A stretch of 64,000 nucleotides of DNA from Allopontixanthobacter sediminis (GCF_009828115.1 NZ_WTYL01000001.1:1054001-1118000), one strand, 5' to 3'. Positions 8,882 to 18,681 are shown, numbered from the stretch's first letter. Notes: generated by a model from the letters alone, not told the origin. Program-made: numbers and translations.

Positions 8882-9994
8882 ATGACACGTACCAGAAAGA
8901 TAATGGGGGCAGTAAGCGCGACCGCGCTGATTGCCATGAGTTCTACCCAGGCCCAGGCTGCCGGCGTAACCGCCGGTGCTTCGATTCAGAACACCGTAAC
9001 CGTCGATTACCGGGTTGGCGCCGCGCAGCAGACCGCTGTGCAGGCGTCTGACACCTTCGTAGTCGATCGCAAGGTCAACGTGACGATTTCAGAAGTCGGC
9101 AACACCACCACTTCGGTGTCGCCCGGCCAGATCGAGGCCGTAACTACCTTCGATGTTACCAACCTGTCGAACGCGACCATCGATTTCGCACTGTCGGTGG
9201 CGCAGCAAACCGGCGGTGCCGGCGCGCATTCCAACACCGACACGTTCGACGTCACCAACGTCAGAATCTACCTCGACGATGGCGGCACTCCGAGCGTTTA
9301 TGACGGCACGAACACCGAGGTAACCTATCTCGACGAAGTGGCTGCAGACGCGACCGTTCGCGTGCTGGTGGTCGCCACCGTTCCGTTGACGACCGGTTCG
9401 CCGGTCCGTAATGTCACAACCGACGATGTTGCGGCTGTCACCCTGACGGCAAACGCTCACGAATCGGGCGCTTCCGGTTCGCTCGGCGCTGAACTGGTAT
9501 CCTCGGCCGGTGCCAACACCACCAGCGTGGAAACGGTTCTGGCAGACGCCGCCGGTGCTACGGATGCCCAGTATGACGGCGCATTCTCGGCCAAGGACGA
9601 CTATACGGTACTGGCTGCGGCGCTCTCGGTTGTGAAAATCAGCTCGGTGATCAGCGATCCGGTCAACGGCGCCACCAATCCGAAGCTGATCCCCGGCGCG
9701 GTAGTCGAATACTGCATCGCCGTGAGCAACAGCGCGGGGGCCACTGCCGAAGATATCACAATCACCGACGTCCTGCCGGTCGAAGTTGAATATCTCGCGG
9801 CTTTCGGCGTGCTGATCAACGGAACTTATGACAACAACGGCACGGCGGGCGACACGACCGACGATACCTGCACCGCTGGTGCCGGTGCCGGCGCATACGA
9901 TGGTCCGGGGCGCGAAGTGTCGGGTACCTTGAATGATCTCGACGCTGGTGACGCGCTGACGCTCGTTTTCCGCGCCACCATCGACGCGAGCTGA
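8882..9994 (+). CDS. Secreted DUF11-domain protein
   Basis: A 370-residue exported protein with a Sec signal ending about T-Q-A-Q-A-A. Its mature N-terminus V-T-A-G-A-S-I-Q-N-T-V-T-V-D-Y-R-V-G repeats the motif seen in the gene at 7335. Two beta-rich units follow, the second with P-G-A-V-V-E-Y-C-I-A-V-S-N and I-T-D-V-L-P, the usual signature of DUF11. GAAGGGA lies eight bases before ATG 8882. A strong hairpin lies just after the stop (10005-10030). The protein is probably a surface structural component; whether it is anchored or released is unknown. Confidence 0.75.
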   Translation: MTRTRKIMGAVSATALIAMSSTQAQAAGVTAGASIQNTVTVDYRVGAAQQTAVQASDTFVVDRKVNVTISEVGNTTTSVSPGQIEAVTTFDVTNLSNATIDFALSVAQQTGGAGAHSNTDTFDVTNVRIYLDDGGTPSVYDGTNTEVTYLDEVAADATVRVLVVATVPLTTGSPVRNVTTDDVAAVTLTANAHESGASGSLGAELVSSAGANTTSVETVLADAAGATDAQYDGAFSAKDDYTVLAAALSVVKISSVISDPVNGATNPKLIPGAVVEYCIAVSNSAGATAEDITITDVLPVEVEYLAAFGVLINGTYDNNGTAGDTTDDTCTAGAGAGAYDGPGREVSGTLNDLDAGDALTLVFRATIDAS

Positions 9995-10004
9995 ACCTTG
10001 GGTT

Positions 10005-10030
10005 CGGGGCGGCACTCAATAGCCGCCCCG
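10005..10030 (+). terminator. Strong hairpin between two DUF11-cluster genes
   Basis: A perfect nine-base-pair stem, CGGGGCGGC, then eight bases, then GCCGCCCCG. It begins 11 bases after the stop of the gene at 8882-9994 and ends 22 bases before ATG 10053. No T-run follows, so it may be an attenuator or an mRNA processing or stability element between the short secreted proteins and the giant one rather than a full terminator. Confidence 0.55.
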
Positions 10031-10052
10031 TACTCGCTGTAGACCGTTCGTG

Positions 10053-13000
10053 ATGTGCTTGCCCTCCTTTAGGCTTGCCCTGGCTTCGCTGCTCACCGCG
10101 GTGGCAATGATGCTGGGCGGAAGCCTGCAGGCGCAGACCATCACCAACATCGCTGAAGCTCGCTGGAATTCTGGCGGGCAGGACTTCTCGATCCGGTCAA
10201 ACGAGGTCAGCTTCGATATTGCCCCGAATGCGGCGATTATCGAAACATTCCGGCTCGCCCCGGGCGGGCCGACTACAGTCAATTTCACTCCTTCGCTGTG
10301 CGGCAACCCGCGAGCGCCGCTGGCCATCGGCGGCACCGGTAACGCGCCGATCACCGTCAACACCAGCCGCGATTTTTCCACCGGCGATATGTTGGTGTTC
10401 GAGATCATCGCGGCGGCCGCCAACCTTGATCCAAACGCCGTCGACCGGCTCGAAGCGGTGCTCACCAACACCTCTGGCGACCGGGAAACCCTCGAGATTT
10501 TCGAAACCGGGGCGAATACCGGGTCGTTTGTCGGTGCGATCCGGATCGTCACCATTCCCCCGGCCCCGGTTGCCGGCGACTGCCGACTCAGCTCCGGCCA
10601 AGGCGATGTTGTAACGATCGAGGGCCGGCGTGTAGGCCTCGCCGCAGTGATTGCGGCGACGACCGTCAACATACTGGCAGACCCATACGGGCTCGTGTTC
10701 GATAGCGAGGACGGAACCCCGGTTTCGGGCGCGACCGTAACGCTGATCGATGTTGCAACAGGTCTTCCCGCGGTAGTCTTTGCCGATGACGGGATCACCA
10801 GCTGGCCTCCGACCGTTATTTCCGGCCAGTCGGTTACCGATAGCGGCGGGACTGTCTACCCCATGCGGCCCGGAGAATACCGCTTCCCGCTGACGTCGCT
10901 GGGCCAGTACCGGCTCGAAATCACGCCGCCCTCCCCCTACAGCGCGCCATCGGTGGTTGCCGCAGCCCAACTGGCCAACCTGACACGGCCCGACGGCGGG
11001 GCGTTCACGATCGGTAGTGGTTCGTACGGCCAGAGCTTCGACCTTGTCTCAATCGTGCCGGTACGGATCGATATACCCCTCGACCGGCCAAGTGTTGCGG
11101 TTGGCCTGACCAAGACAGCCTCACGAGCGTCTGCGGTTCCGGGCGACGTCGTGTTCTATACCGTAACGGTCACGAACCCCGACAACGCCCGTGGCAAATC
11201 CGGCGTGGTGGCGACCGATACCCCGTCCACGTGGCTGCGCTTGCGGCAGGATTCCGTGCGGATCGACGGTGCCGAGGCAGCAGGAGCGCTTAGCGTAAGC
11301 CCGGATGGACGCAAATTCGCGGTCCGTCTTGGCGATATTGCCCCCGCCGCCCGCCATACCATAACCTACGCCATGACTGTTCGCGCCGACGCACCTCCGG
11401 GTGACGCGGTCAACCTGGCAGAGAGCGTCGATTCGCGCGGAAATATCGCCAAGGCTAGCGCCGTCCTTAAAATCGAGCGCGATATCCTGTCGAACCGCAT
11501 GACCATCATCGGCCGGATTACCGCAGGCGAATGCCTGCTGGACGGACCACGCCTCGGCGTACCGGGCGTGCGGGTCATGCTCGAAGACGGCAGCTTTGCG
11601 ATTACCGACAGCGAAGGTCGCTACCATTTCGAGGGGATCGTCCCCGGCACCCATGTGGTGCAAGCCGCGGGGCAGACCCTTCCAGAGGGATCACGCTTCA
11701 TCGATTGCAGCAATTCCACCCGAAATGCCGGCAGCTTAAATTCGCGGTTCGTGATTGGTCAGGGCGGCAGCCTCGTCGTCGCGGACTTTGCCGCGACGCT
11801 GCCGGAAGGCTGGCTGAAGGCGGAAACCCTGCCGGAACCGGAAGAAACCTATCGCGATGCCGCCGGTGCCGAGACCGATTGGCTGACCTTGGGCGATGGA
11901 CCTGACGATTTCCTGTTTCCCGCGATCGACCATAATCCGCGCGCCCCTGCCATCCGGGCGGTAATCCGCCACCGCGCCGGCAGCACTGTGGAACTCTCTG
12001 CCGAGGGCAAGCGGGTCGATCCGCTGACTTTCGAAGGCACCCGCACCGATGCCAACGGCAAATACGCGGTCAGCATCTGGCGCGGCGTACCGCTGAAGAC
12101 CGAAACCACCCGTCTGAGCGCACGTATCCTCGATGCTAAGGGCGGTGAAACCGCGGTGCTCACGCGTCCGGTGTTCTTCACCTCCGTGCCGGCCCGCGCC
12201 GAATTGATCGCCGCATCTTCGAAACTTGTCGCGGACGGCGAAACCCGCCCGGTTGTTGCGGTGCGGATGACCGATCGGCATGGACGCCCTTTGCGCGACG
12301 GCATCTCCGGCCAGGTTGCCATCAAGGCCCCTTACGAAAGCGCGCAGGCCCTCGACACGATGCAGCTTCGCCAATTGTCAAACTCTGGCGGAACGGCCCC
12401 AACCTGGACCGTCACGGGCGATAACGGCATTGCCCTGATCGAACTCGCTCCGACGATGGTCAGCGGGCCGCTGCATCTCGATTTCAACTTCGTGGAAGAC
12501 CAGATCACCCGCCAGCAGACCCTCGAAACATGGATTGTTCCCGGCGACATGAAGTGGACGCTGGTCGGCCTCGCCGAAGGTGCAGTTGGCAGCCGCGAGA
12601 TCGCGGACAATATGGAACGCGCCGGCAATTTCGACAGCGATCTTGGCAACAACGCCCGCGTCGCTTTCTACGCCAAGGGCCGCATCCTGGGGCAGTACCT
12701 CCTCACCGCCGCCTATGACAGCGCCAAGCAGCGCGCGGACCAGCCGCTGTTCGGCGCGATCGATCCCAACGCCTATTACACCATCTTCGCCGATGGTTCC
12801 GATCGCCGGTTCGACGCGGCATCGCGGGAAAAACTCTATGTGCGGATCGAAAGCGCGCGCTTCTACGCGCTGTATGGCGATTTCGAAACCGGCTTCGACC
12901 AGACCGACCTCGCGCGTTATGTCCGCTCGGCCACCGGCGTCAAAGCCGAGGGCGATTTCGGTGCGGTCCAGGTACAGGGCTTCGCCGCCGAGATCGCTAC

Positions 13001-15077
13001 CCGTTACCGACGCGACGAAATCCAGGGCAACGGCCTTACCGGACCCTACAGCCTGTCGAGCCGCGCAATCATCGCTAACAGCGAACGCGTGGTCCTGCAG
13101 ATCCGCGACCGGTTCCGTTCGGAGCTGATCGTCAGCGAACGGCAGCTAACCCGCTTTGTCGATTACGACATAGACCTGCTGTCCGGCACGATCACATTCG
13201 CCCAGCCGGTGCTAAGTCGTGACTTCAACTTCAATCCACAATTCATTGTAATTGATTATGAAGTTGATCTACTGTCTTCAGGCGGCGAATGGAATGCAGG
13301 ACTGCGGGCCAACATCACCAACGCCAGCGAAACCGTGCGGGTCGGCGTTACCCTAGTCACCGACAAGGGCGATGCGGCGCGCACCAATCTGGCGGCGCTC
13401 GACGTCCTCGCCCGCCTTGGCGAGACAACCGAATTGCGCGCCGAACTCGGGGCCAGCCGCGCGGTTGGTCTGACGGACATGGCGTGGCAGGTCGAAGCCG
13501 AACACCACACGGGCGACCTGGACATTCTCGCGTATGCACGCTCGATCGACAGCGACTACGGCACCGGCCAGCAAAACTCCGGCGAACGCGGACGGCGCAA
13601 GGTCGGTCTCGATGGTCGCTACGCCGTCACCGAACAGCTGACCGTGACCGGCAGCATCTGGAACGATGACAGCCTGACCGACACAACCAGCCGCCGCGCA
13701 GTCCAGCTGCTATCGACCTACACTTCGGGCGATACCGACCTGCGCCTCGGCGTCTCGCATTTCTCGGACCGGCTCGGGACCGGCGAACGCGCCAATTCGA
13801 CCGTGCTGGAAGCGGGTGCTACCCAGCGCCTGCTCGATAACCAGCTTGAACTTAGCGCCAACAGCAGCATCGCGCTCGGCACGGCGGAAGCGATCGACCT
13901 GCCCTCCAGCTACGTGTTCGGCGCCCGATACGCCCTGACCAGCAACGTCCGCTTGATCGGGGCTTACGAAATCGCCGAGGGTGAGCGTTTGAAAGCGCGG
14001 ACCGTGCGCGGCGGGATCGAAGTGACCCCGTGGACCGGCGGGAGGGTCGTCTCGTCCCTCGGGCAGCAGGATATCTCGGAATTCGGCAAACGCAGCTTCG
14101 CCGCCTTCGGGCTGGCGCAGTCGTTCCAGGTCTCATCCGAACTGGCGCTCGACGCCACGCTGGACGGCAACCGCACGCTGAGCGGCGGAGATGCATCGAA
14201 GCTGGTCAATCCTGCGCAGCCCGCGGCCAGCGGCGGACAGATTTCCGGTTCCGGCAATCTGTTCGAGGATTTCACTGCCGTCACGCTTGGAACTGCATGG
14301 CGCAAGGGCCCATGGGCGGCGACGGCACGGGCCGAACTCCGCGATGGCGAACTGGCCGACCGCACCGGGTTCACCTTTGGCGCCATCCGCCAGCTGGGTG
14401 AAGGCAGTGTCGTCGGCTCGGGCTTTGCCTGGACCCGCGCGGAAAGCGATACCGGCCAGAGCACCGAAATCTTTGATGGGGCGATCTCCGCTGCCCATCG
14501 TCCGGAGGAAGGCGAGTTCGCCTTCCTCACCAAGCTGGAGTACCGAAGCGACCGGGCTGTAAACGCGGTTGCAGGCGAAACCGACGCATCCGGCCGCACC
14601 GCGTTGACCGTCACCGGAGACGCCCAGTCGCGCCGCCTGATCGGCAGCCTTTCAACCAATTGGCACCCCATCGCCAAGCGCAACGAGGACACCCGCAGCG
14701 GATACACCCGGGAAGCCGCTGAAATCGGAGTTTTCGTGGGTGCCCGTTACAATTTCGACAGCTACGAAGGGTTCGACCTTGCCGGCTGGAGCGTATTGGG
14801 CGGACTCGAGGCGCGCGTGGCGGTGGGCGAGCGTTTCGAAGTAGGCGGCACAGCAACCGTTCGAAGCAACATCAGCGACGGGACGACAAGCTTCGCGATC
14901 GGCCCGCAAATCGGATTCACTCCGGCGGACAACATGCTGCTCACGGTCGGATACAATGTTTCCGGCTTCCGCGACGATGACTTCTCCGCCGCGCGCAACA
15001 CCGACAAGGGCGTGTTCGCAGCCTTGCGCGTCAAGTTCGACGGCGACGCGTTCGGATTCCTCGGCCTGCGCCGTTAA
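10053..15077 (+). CDS. Giant DUF11/SdrD_B-like predicted outer-membrane protein
   Basis: A 1674-residue exported protein and last gene of the DUF11 cluster. Seen in order: signal peptide (residues 1-28), an N-terminal T-I-T-N-I-A-E-A-R-W segment related to the motif of the other two proteins, beta-rich units, a DUF11 unit (about 345-475) with P-G-D-V-V-F-Y-T-V-T-V-T-N, an SdrD_B/carboxypeptidase-regulatory-like unit (about 485-545) with D-S-E-G-R-Y-H-F-E-G-I-V-P-G, an invasin-like immunoglobulin region (about 710-825), then about 840 residues of alternating strands that look like an outer-membrane beta-barrel, ending L-G-L-R-R. ATG 10053 is preferred to GTG 10050. It overlaps the convergent TspO-like gene by four bases. 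Its role (surface display or export of the smaller proteins) is inference. Confidence 0.72.
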   Translation: MCLPSFRLALASLLTAVAMMLGGSLQAQTITNIAEARWNSGGQDFSIRSNEVSFDIAPNAAIIETFRLAPGGPTTVNFTPSLCGNPRAPLAIGGTGNAPITVNTSRDFSTGDMLVFEIIAAAANLDPNAVDRLEAVLTNTSGDRETLEIFETGANTGSFVGAIRIVTIPPAPVAGDCRLSSGQGDVVTIEGRRVGLAAVIAATTVNILADPYGLVFDSEDGTPVSGATVTLIDVATGLPAVVFADDGITSWPPTVISGQSVTDSGGTVYPMRPGEYRFPLTSLGQYRLEITPPSPYSAPSVVAAAQLANLTRPDGGAFTIGSGSYGQSFDLVSIVPVRIDIPLDRPSVAVGLTKTASRASAVPGDVVFYTVTVTNPDNARGKSGVVATDTPSTWLRLRQDSVRIDGAEAAGALSVSPDGRKFAVRLGDIAPAARHTITYAMTVRADAPPGDAVNLAESVDSRGNIAKASAVLKIERDILSNRMTIIGRITAGECLLDGPRLGVPGVRVMLEDGSFAITDSEGRYHFEGIVPGTHVVQAAGQTLPEGSRFIDCSNSTRNAGSLNSRFVIGQGGSLVVADFAATLPEGWLKAETLPEPEETYRDAAGAETDWLTLGDGPDDFLFPAIDHNPRAPAIRAVIRHRAGSTVELSAEGKRVDPLTFEGTRTDANGKYAVSIWRGVPLKTETTRLSARILDAKGGETAVLTRPVFFTSVPARAELIAASSKLVADGETRPVVAVRMTDRHGRPLRDGISGQVAIKAPYESAQALDTMQLRQLSNSGGTAPTWTVTGDNGIALIELAPTMVSGPLHLDFNFVEDQITRQQTLETWIVPGDMKWTLVGLAEGAVGSREIADNMERAGNFDSDLGNNARVAFYAKGRILGQYLLTAAYDSAKQRADQPLFGAIDPNAYYTIFADGSDRRFDAASREKLYVRIESARFYALYGDFETGFDQTDLARYVRSATGVKAEGDFGAVQVQGFAAEIATRYRRDEIQGNGLTGPYSLSSRAIIANSERVVLQIRDRFRSELIVSERQLTRFVDYDIDLLSGTITFAQPVLSRDFNFNPQFIVIDYEVDLLSSGGEWNAGLRANITNASETVRVGVTLVTDKGDAARTNLAALDVLARLGETTELRAELGASRAVGLTDMAWQVEAEHHTGDLDILAYARSIDSDYGTGQQNSGERGRRKVGLDGRYAVTEQLTVTGSIWNDDSLTDTTSRRAVQLLSTYTSGDTDLRLGVSHFSDRLGTGERANSTVLEAGATQRLLDNQLELSANSSIALGTAEAIDLPSSYVFGARYALTSNVRLIGAYEIAEGERLKARTVRGGIEVTPWTGGRVVSSLGQQDISEFGKRSFAAFGLAQSFQVSSELALDATLDGNRTLSGGDASKLVNPAQPAASGGQISGSGNLFEDFTAVTLGTAWRKGPWAATARAELRDGELADRTGFTFGAIRQLGEGSVVGSGFAWTRAESDTGQSTEIFDGAISAAHRPEEGEFAFLTKLEYRSDRAVNAVAGETDASGRTALTVTGDAQSRRLIGSLSTNWHPIAKRNEDTRSGYTREAAEIGVFVGARYNFDSYEGFDLAGWSVLGGLEARVAVGERFEVGGTATVRSNISDGTTSFAIGPQIGFTPADNMLLTVGYNVSGFRDDDFSAARNTDKGVFAALRVKFDGDAFGFLGLRR

Positions 15078-15577
15078 GTCCCGGCTTCCCGTTCATCTGC
15101 ATGAGGCGTGCCGAACGGACGGTTCAGCGTAACGATCTTTGCATTGAGAGCCGACGCAAAGGTCACCCAGAGAAAATAGGGCGCAATGAGCCACGCGGCG
15201 AAAGATGACCATTGTGCCAGTCCGATAATTAGCGCGAGCACGGACGCCCACAGAAAGGGCACTTCCACAAGTGCCCAGTCAGGGCGCCTGGCCTTGAAAA
15301 ACAGCGGCGACCAGAGGAAGTGGAACACGAAATTGACCGCGTAGAGCGTGATGAGGATCCCGTGATCACCGGCGTCGTCAGTGCTGCGCCACGCGATTAC
15401 GAAGGCCCATGCCGCCAGTCCCAGGATGATCGTCCACGCTGGCCCGAACAGCCAGTTAGGCGGCTGCCAAGACGGCTTCTTCAGGTTGTAATACCATTCG
15501 TCGATTTTCGTCAGAGCGCCGCCTCCGGCTGCCAGGATCGTGGCCCAGGCGATGGCGAAGATGACTTCGAAGCTCAT
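15074..15577 (-). CDS. TspO/MBR family tryptophan-rich membrane protein
   Basis: A 167-residue protein with five hydrophobic helices and the tryptophan-rich pattern of TspO/peripheral benzodiazepine receptor proteins: W-Y-Y-N-L-K-K-P-S-W-Q-P-P near residues 28-40, then F-G-P-A-W-T-I, then N-F-V-F-H-F-L-W-S-P-L-F-F. Family members bind porphyrins and sterols and act as stress or light/oxygen-responsive regulators in alphaproteobacteria. The cellular role of this copy is unknown. It is convergent with the giant DUF11 gene with a four-base overlap. Confidence 0.9.
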   Translation of the reverse strand: MSFEVIFAIAWATILAAGGGALTKIDEWYYNLKKPSWQPPNWLFGPAWTIILGLAAWAFVIAWRSTDDAGDHGILITLYAVNFVFHFLWSPLFFKARRPDWALVEVPFLWASVLALIIGLAQWSSFAAWLIAPYFLWVTFASALNAKIVTLNRPFGTPHADEREAGT

Positions 15578-15619
15578 TGACCGAGAGTAGGTACCCGGAG
15601 CCGGATAAGCAAGGAGCCG

Positions 15620-16210
15620 CTACCCGCCATCACGCTCCGCGAATTGCGCGAAGATTGCCGGCATACCGGGAACATCGCTCTCTGCCCTGAGCGAGATAAG
15701 CGCACTGGCGATATCGATGTCGAATTCGGCGACCTCGCGGCTCTGTTCGGTCCGCTTACCACCAAGCGAACGGGTCAGGGCGATCGCGGGCCGGTTTTCC
15801 GGGAGAATGTCGACGGTAAATCGCTCGATCCCTTCCCGCTGGCAATCGAGCAGCAGCACCGCTGTCAGCAAACGAGCGAGACCGAGGCCGTGGTATTCGT
15901 CGGTCACAGCAACCGAGAACTGGGCTGTCCGGGGATCGTCTCCTTCACGAAAAGCATGGACCACGCCGATTGCCGGTTGCTCCTCAATATCCGTCCGGAT
16001 CGCACCCCACGCGATGTGATCATGTCCATCCACGTCGAGCAAGTCGTCGATCACCCGTTGTGGCGGCTCGGTAAGCCCGGAAAAGAACCGGAGATAGCGC
16101 GACTCTGGGGACAGCCGGGCAATCCCGTCGCGAAGTCGCTGCTCGTCATCCTGCCTAACGCCGCGGATGCAGACGGGTGTGCCATCAATCAGAAATGTGT
16201 CGAAGATCAT
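15620..16210 (-). CDS. GNAT family N-acetyltransferase
   Basis: A 196-residue cytoplasmic protein with the Gcn5-related acetyltransferase fold. Central strand A-Q-F-S-V-A-V-T-D-E-Y-H-G-L-G-L-A-R-L-L gives motif A, where the G-L-G-L-A-R loop binds the pyrophosphate of acetyl-CoA; P-E-N-R-P-A-I-A-L is the motif B helix. The substrate cannot be told; stand-alone relatives acetylate small molecules or protein lysines. The gene stands apart, 42 bases before the TspO-like gene in reading direction. Confidence 0.85.
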   Translation of the reverse strand: MIFDTFLIDGTPVCIRGVRQDDEQRLRDGIARLSPESRYLRFFSGLTEPPQRVIDDLLDVDGHDHIAWGAIRTDIEEQPAIGVVHAFREGDDPRTAQFSVAVTDEYHGLGLARLLTAVLLLDCQREGIERFTVDILPENRPAIALTRSLGGKRTEQSREVAEFDIDIASALISLRAESDVPGMPAIFAQFAERDGG

Positions 16211-16301
16211 GTTTCAATGGCCCGACCGGGCTGCCTGCGCCCGAGAACCGCAGCTTGCGACGGATCGCGGATTGAATCAACGCCCAGCGCGGCAGACTGC
16301 G

Positions 16302-17462
16302 TCAGTAACTGCGCGGCAGTCCCAGAACGTGTTCCGCCAGATAGGACAGGATCAAATTCGTGCTGATCGGCGCAACCGTATACAGCCGCGCCTCGCGGAA
16401 CTTGCGCTCCACATCGTATTCTTCCGCGAAACCGAAACCGCCGAAGGTCTGTACGCACATATCGGCCGCGGCCCAGCTGGCTTCCGATGCGAGAAGCTTG
16501 GCCATGTTGGCTTCCTCGCCCGCGTTGCCGCCCTGGTCGTATGCGGCGGCTGCGTGATGGACCATCAACTCCGCCGCGCGCATCTGCGCATAGCAGCGGG
16601 CGATCGGGAACTGCACGCCCTGGTTCTGGCCGATCGGCCGCGCAAAGACGGTGCGATCCTTCGCATAGGCCGCCGCTTTCTCGATGAACCATTTGGCATC
16701 GCCGACACATTCGGCAGCGATCAGGATGCGTTCCGCGTTCATGCCGGACAGGATGTAGCGGAAGCCCTTGCCCTCTTCCCCGATCAGGCTGGAGGCGGGG
16801 ATGCGCATGGCGTCGAAGAACACTTCCGTGGTCGAATGGTTCATCATCGTACGGATCGGTTTGATCGACATGCCGCCGGCGTCGCGGGCCTCCCGCATGT
16901 CGACGAGGAAGATCGATAGCCCTTCGGTCTTGCTCGCCGCTTCTTCGGGCGGGGTAGTCCGGGCGAGCAGCAACATCAGGTCCGAATGTTCTGCGCGGCT
17001 GGTCCATATTTTCTGGCCGTTCACGATATAATCGTCGCCGTCCCTGACCGCGACAGTGCGCAGCGACAACGTGTCCGTTCCGCTCGCCGGTTCGGATACC
17101 CCGAAGGCCTGAAGTCTCAGTTCGCCGCTCGCGATGCGGGGCAGATATTCGGCCTTCTGCGCATCGCTGCCATACCTCAGCAGCGTGTTCATGATGTACA
17201 TCTGGGCATGGGCCGCGCCGCCATTGCAGCCGGACGCCTGGATTTCCTCCATGATGACCGCCGCCGCGTCCAGTTTGAGCCCGCTGCCGCCGAATTCTTC
17301 AGGGATCAGTGCGGCAAGGAAACCTGCTTTGGTCAGCGCATCGACGAACTCGGCGGGATAATCCCGAGCCCGGTCCTTCGCCCGCCAGTATTCGCCGGGG
17401 AATTCCTCACACAGCGCCCGGACCGCGCGGCGGATTTCAGTAACATCCTCGTTCTCGGTCAC
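16302..17462 (-). CDS. Acyl-CoA dehydrogenase
   Basis: A 386-residue flavoenzyme, standard length for the family, that introduces an alpha,beta double bond in an acyl-CoA. Visible: N-terminal E-E-F-G-G segment, the FAD-binding F-G-V-S-E-P-A-S-G-T-D-T block, the I-W-T-S-R-A-E-H-S-D stretch, and a C-terminal Q-T-F-G-G-F-G-F-A-E-E-Y segment. GTG 17462 is chosen: it lies four bases after the stop of the upstream thiolase gene, and the longer frame from 17543 runs through that gene. It is the last gene of a four-gene operon. The substrate is unknown; the neighbours suggest a branched or methylated dicarboxylic acyl-CoA. Confidence 0.9.
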   Translation of the reverse strand: MTENEDVTEIRRAVRALCEEFPGEYWRAKDRARDYPAEFVDALTKAGFLAALIPEEFGGSGLKLDAAAVIMEEIQASGCNGGAAHAQMYIMNTLLRYGSDAQKAEYLPRIASGELRLQAFGVSEPASGTDTLSLRTVAVRDGDDYIVNGQKIWTSRAEHSDLMLLLARTTPPEEAASKTEGLSIFLVDMREARDAGGMSIKPIRTMMNHSTTEVFFDAMRIPASSLIGEEGKGFRYILSGMNAERILIAAECVGDAKWFIEKAAAYAKDRTVFARPIGQNQGVQFPIARCYAQMRAAELMVHHAAAAYDQGGNAGEEANMAKLLASEASWAAADMCVQTFGGFGFAEEYDVERKFREARLYTVAPISTNLILSYLAEHVLGLPRSY

Positions 17463-17466
17463 CGTA

Positions 17467-18681
17467 TCAATCCGCCCGCTCGAACACCGCGGCGATCCCC
17501 TGACCGCCGCCGATACACATGGTTTCAAGACCGTATTTTGCATCGCGACGCTGCATCTCGCGAGTTAGATTGGCGAGGATCCTGCCGCCAGTGGCGCCGA
17601 TAGGATGGCCCAGCGAAATGCCGGAGCCGTTGACGTTCAGGATATTGTGACGGCTGTCATCGTCCGCCCAGCCCCACCCCTTGAGGCATGCGAGCACCTG
17701 CGGCGCGAAGGCTTCATTCAGTTCGATCAAGCCGATGTCGTCCCATGACAGGCCATTGCGTGCGAACAATCGCTCCGTCGCCGGGACAGGGCCAAAGCCC
17801 ATCCGCGCCGGATCGCAACCTGCTGCCGCCCACGAATGGAAGAAGGCAATTGGCTCGAGCCCAAGTTCTTCAAGCTTGTCTTCCGCCACCACCAGGCAGG
17901 CCGCGGCGGCGTCGTTCTGCTGGCTGGCGTTGCCCGCCGTGACGACGCCGCCTTCCAGCGGCCGCAATTTGCCGAGTGTCTCCATAGAGGCGTCGGCACG
18001 GAAGCCTTCGTCCCTGGCAAATACGACCGGATCAGCCTTCCTCTGAGGTACCTCGACCGGCACGATTTCGTCATCGAACAGGCCCTTGTCCCATGCCGCC
18101 GCTGCACGCGAATGGCTGCGGACAGCATAGGCATCGCAGGCTTCGCGGCTGATGTCCCAGTCGCTGGCGAGGTTTTCCGCCGTCTCGATCATGCCCGAGA
18201 TCACGCCGTAGCGTTCTACCGGTTGGCTCATAACCCGCCCGCGGGTCAGGCGGTCATGGAGCGTCAGGTTGCCCGCACGCACGCCGCCGCGAACATCTGT
18301 GGTGTAATGTTCGACATTCGACATGGATTCGCAGCCACCCGCGACGACTACGTCGGACACCCCGGTCTGGACCATCATCGCCGCGTTTACGGCCGACTGC
18401 AGGCCCGAACCGCAGCGCCGGTCGAGCTGGTAGCCGGGCACTTCCTCCGGCAACCCGGCGAGCAGCCAGGACCAATGCGCGATGCAGGGCGCTTCGCCGC
18501 TGCCGTAACCCTGTGCGAAAATCACCTCGTCGACCCGCGACGGATCGAGTTTTGTCCGCTCCATCAGCGCCTTCAGGACAACCGCGCCGAGTTGCCCGGC
18601 GGTCAGCGGTGCAAGGCTACCGCCGAACCGGCCGACGGCGGTGCGGATCGGGGAAACTATGGCGGCGCGGCGTAGGGTCAT
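17467..18681 (-). CDS. Acetyl-CoA C-acyltransferase (thiolase)
   Basis: A 404-residue thiolase, third gene of the minus-strand operon. The acyl-accepting cysteine lies in L-D-R-R-C-G-S-G (C90), the C-terminal G-H-P-I-G-A-T-G-G block supplies the catalytic histidine, and M-C-I-G-G-G-Q-G the second cysteine. It cleaves 3-ketoacyl-CoA or condenses acetyl-CoA. ATG 18681 has CAGGA eight bases upstream, whereas the in-frame ATG at 18687 would be only two bases away from it. The start overlaps the stop of the CoA-transferase by four bases. It is clearly different in sequence from the other thiolase of the operon. Confidence 0.92.
   Translation of the reverse strand: MTLRRAAIVSPIRTAVGRFGGSLAPLTAGQLGAVVLKALMERTKLDPSRVDEVIFAQGYGSGEAPCIAHWSWLLAGLPEEVPGYQLDRRCGSGLQSAVNAAMMVQTGVSDVVVAGGCESMSNVEHYTTDVRGGVRAGNLTLHDRLTRGRVMSQPVERYGVISGMIETAENLASDWDISREACDAYAVRSHSRAAAAWDKGLFDDEIVPVEVPQRKADPVVFARDEGFRADASMETLGKLRPLEGGVVTAGNASQQNDAAAACLVVAEDKLEELGLEPIAFFHSWAAAGCDPARMGFGPVPATERLFARNGLSWDDIGLIELNEAFAPQVLACLKGWGWADDDSRHNILNVNGSGISLGHPIGATGGRILANLTREMQRRDAKYGLETMCIGGGQGIAAVFERAD

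Noticed and set aside
15074-15077. Possible run-through or fusion between the giant DUF11 gene and the TspO-like gene.
   Set aside because: They are convergent and only share four bases of overlapping stop codons; no fusion is possible.
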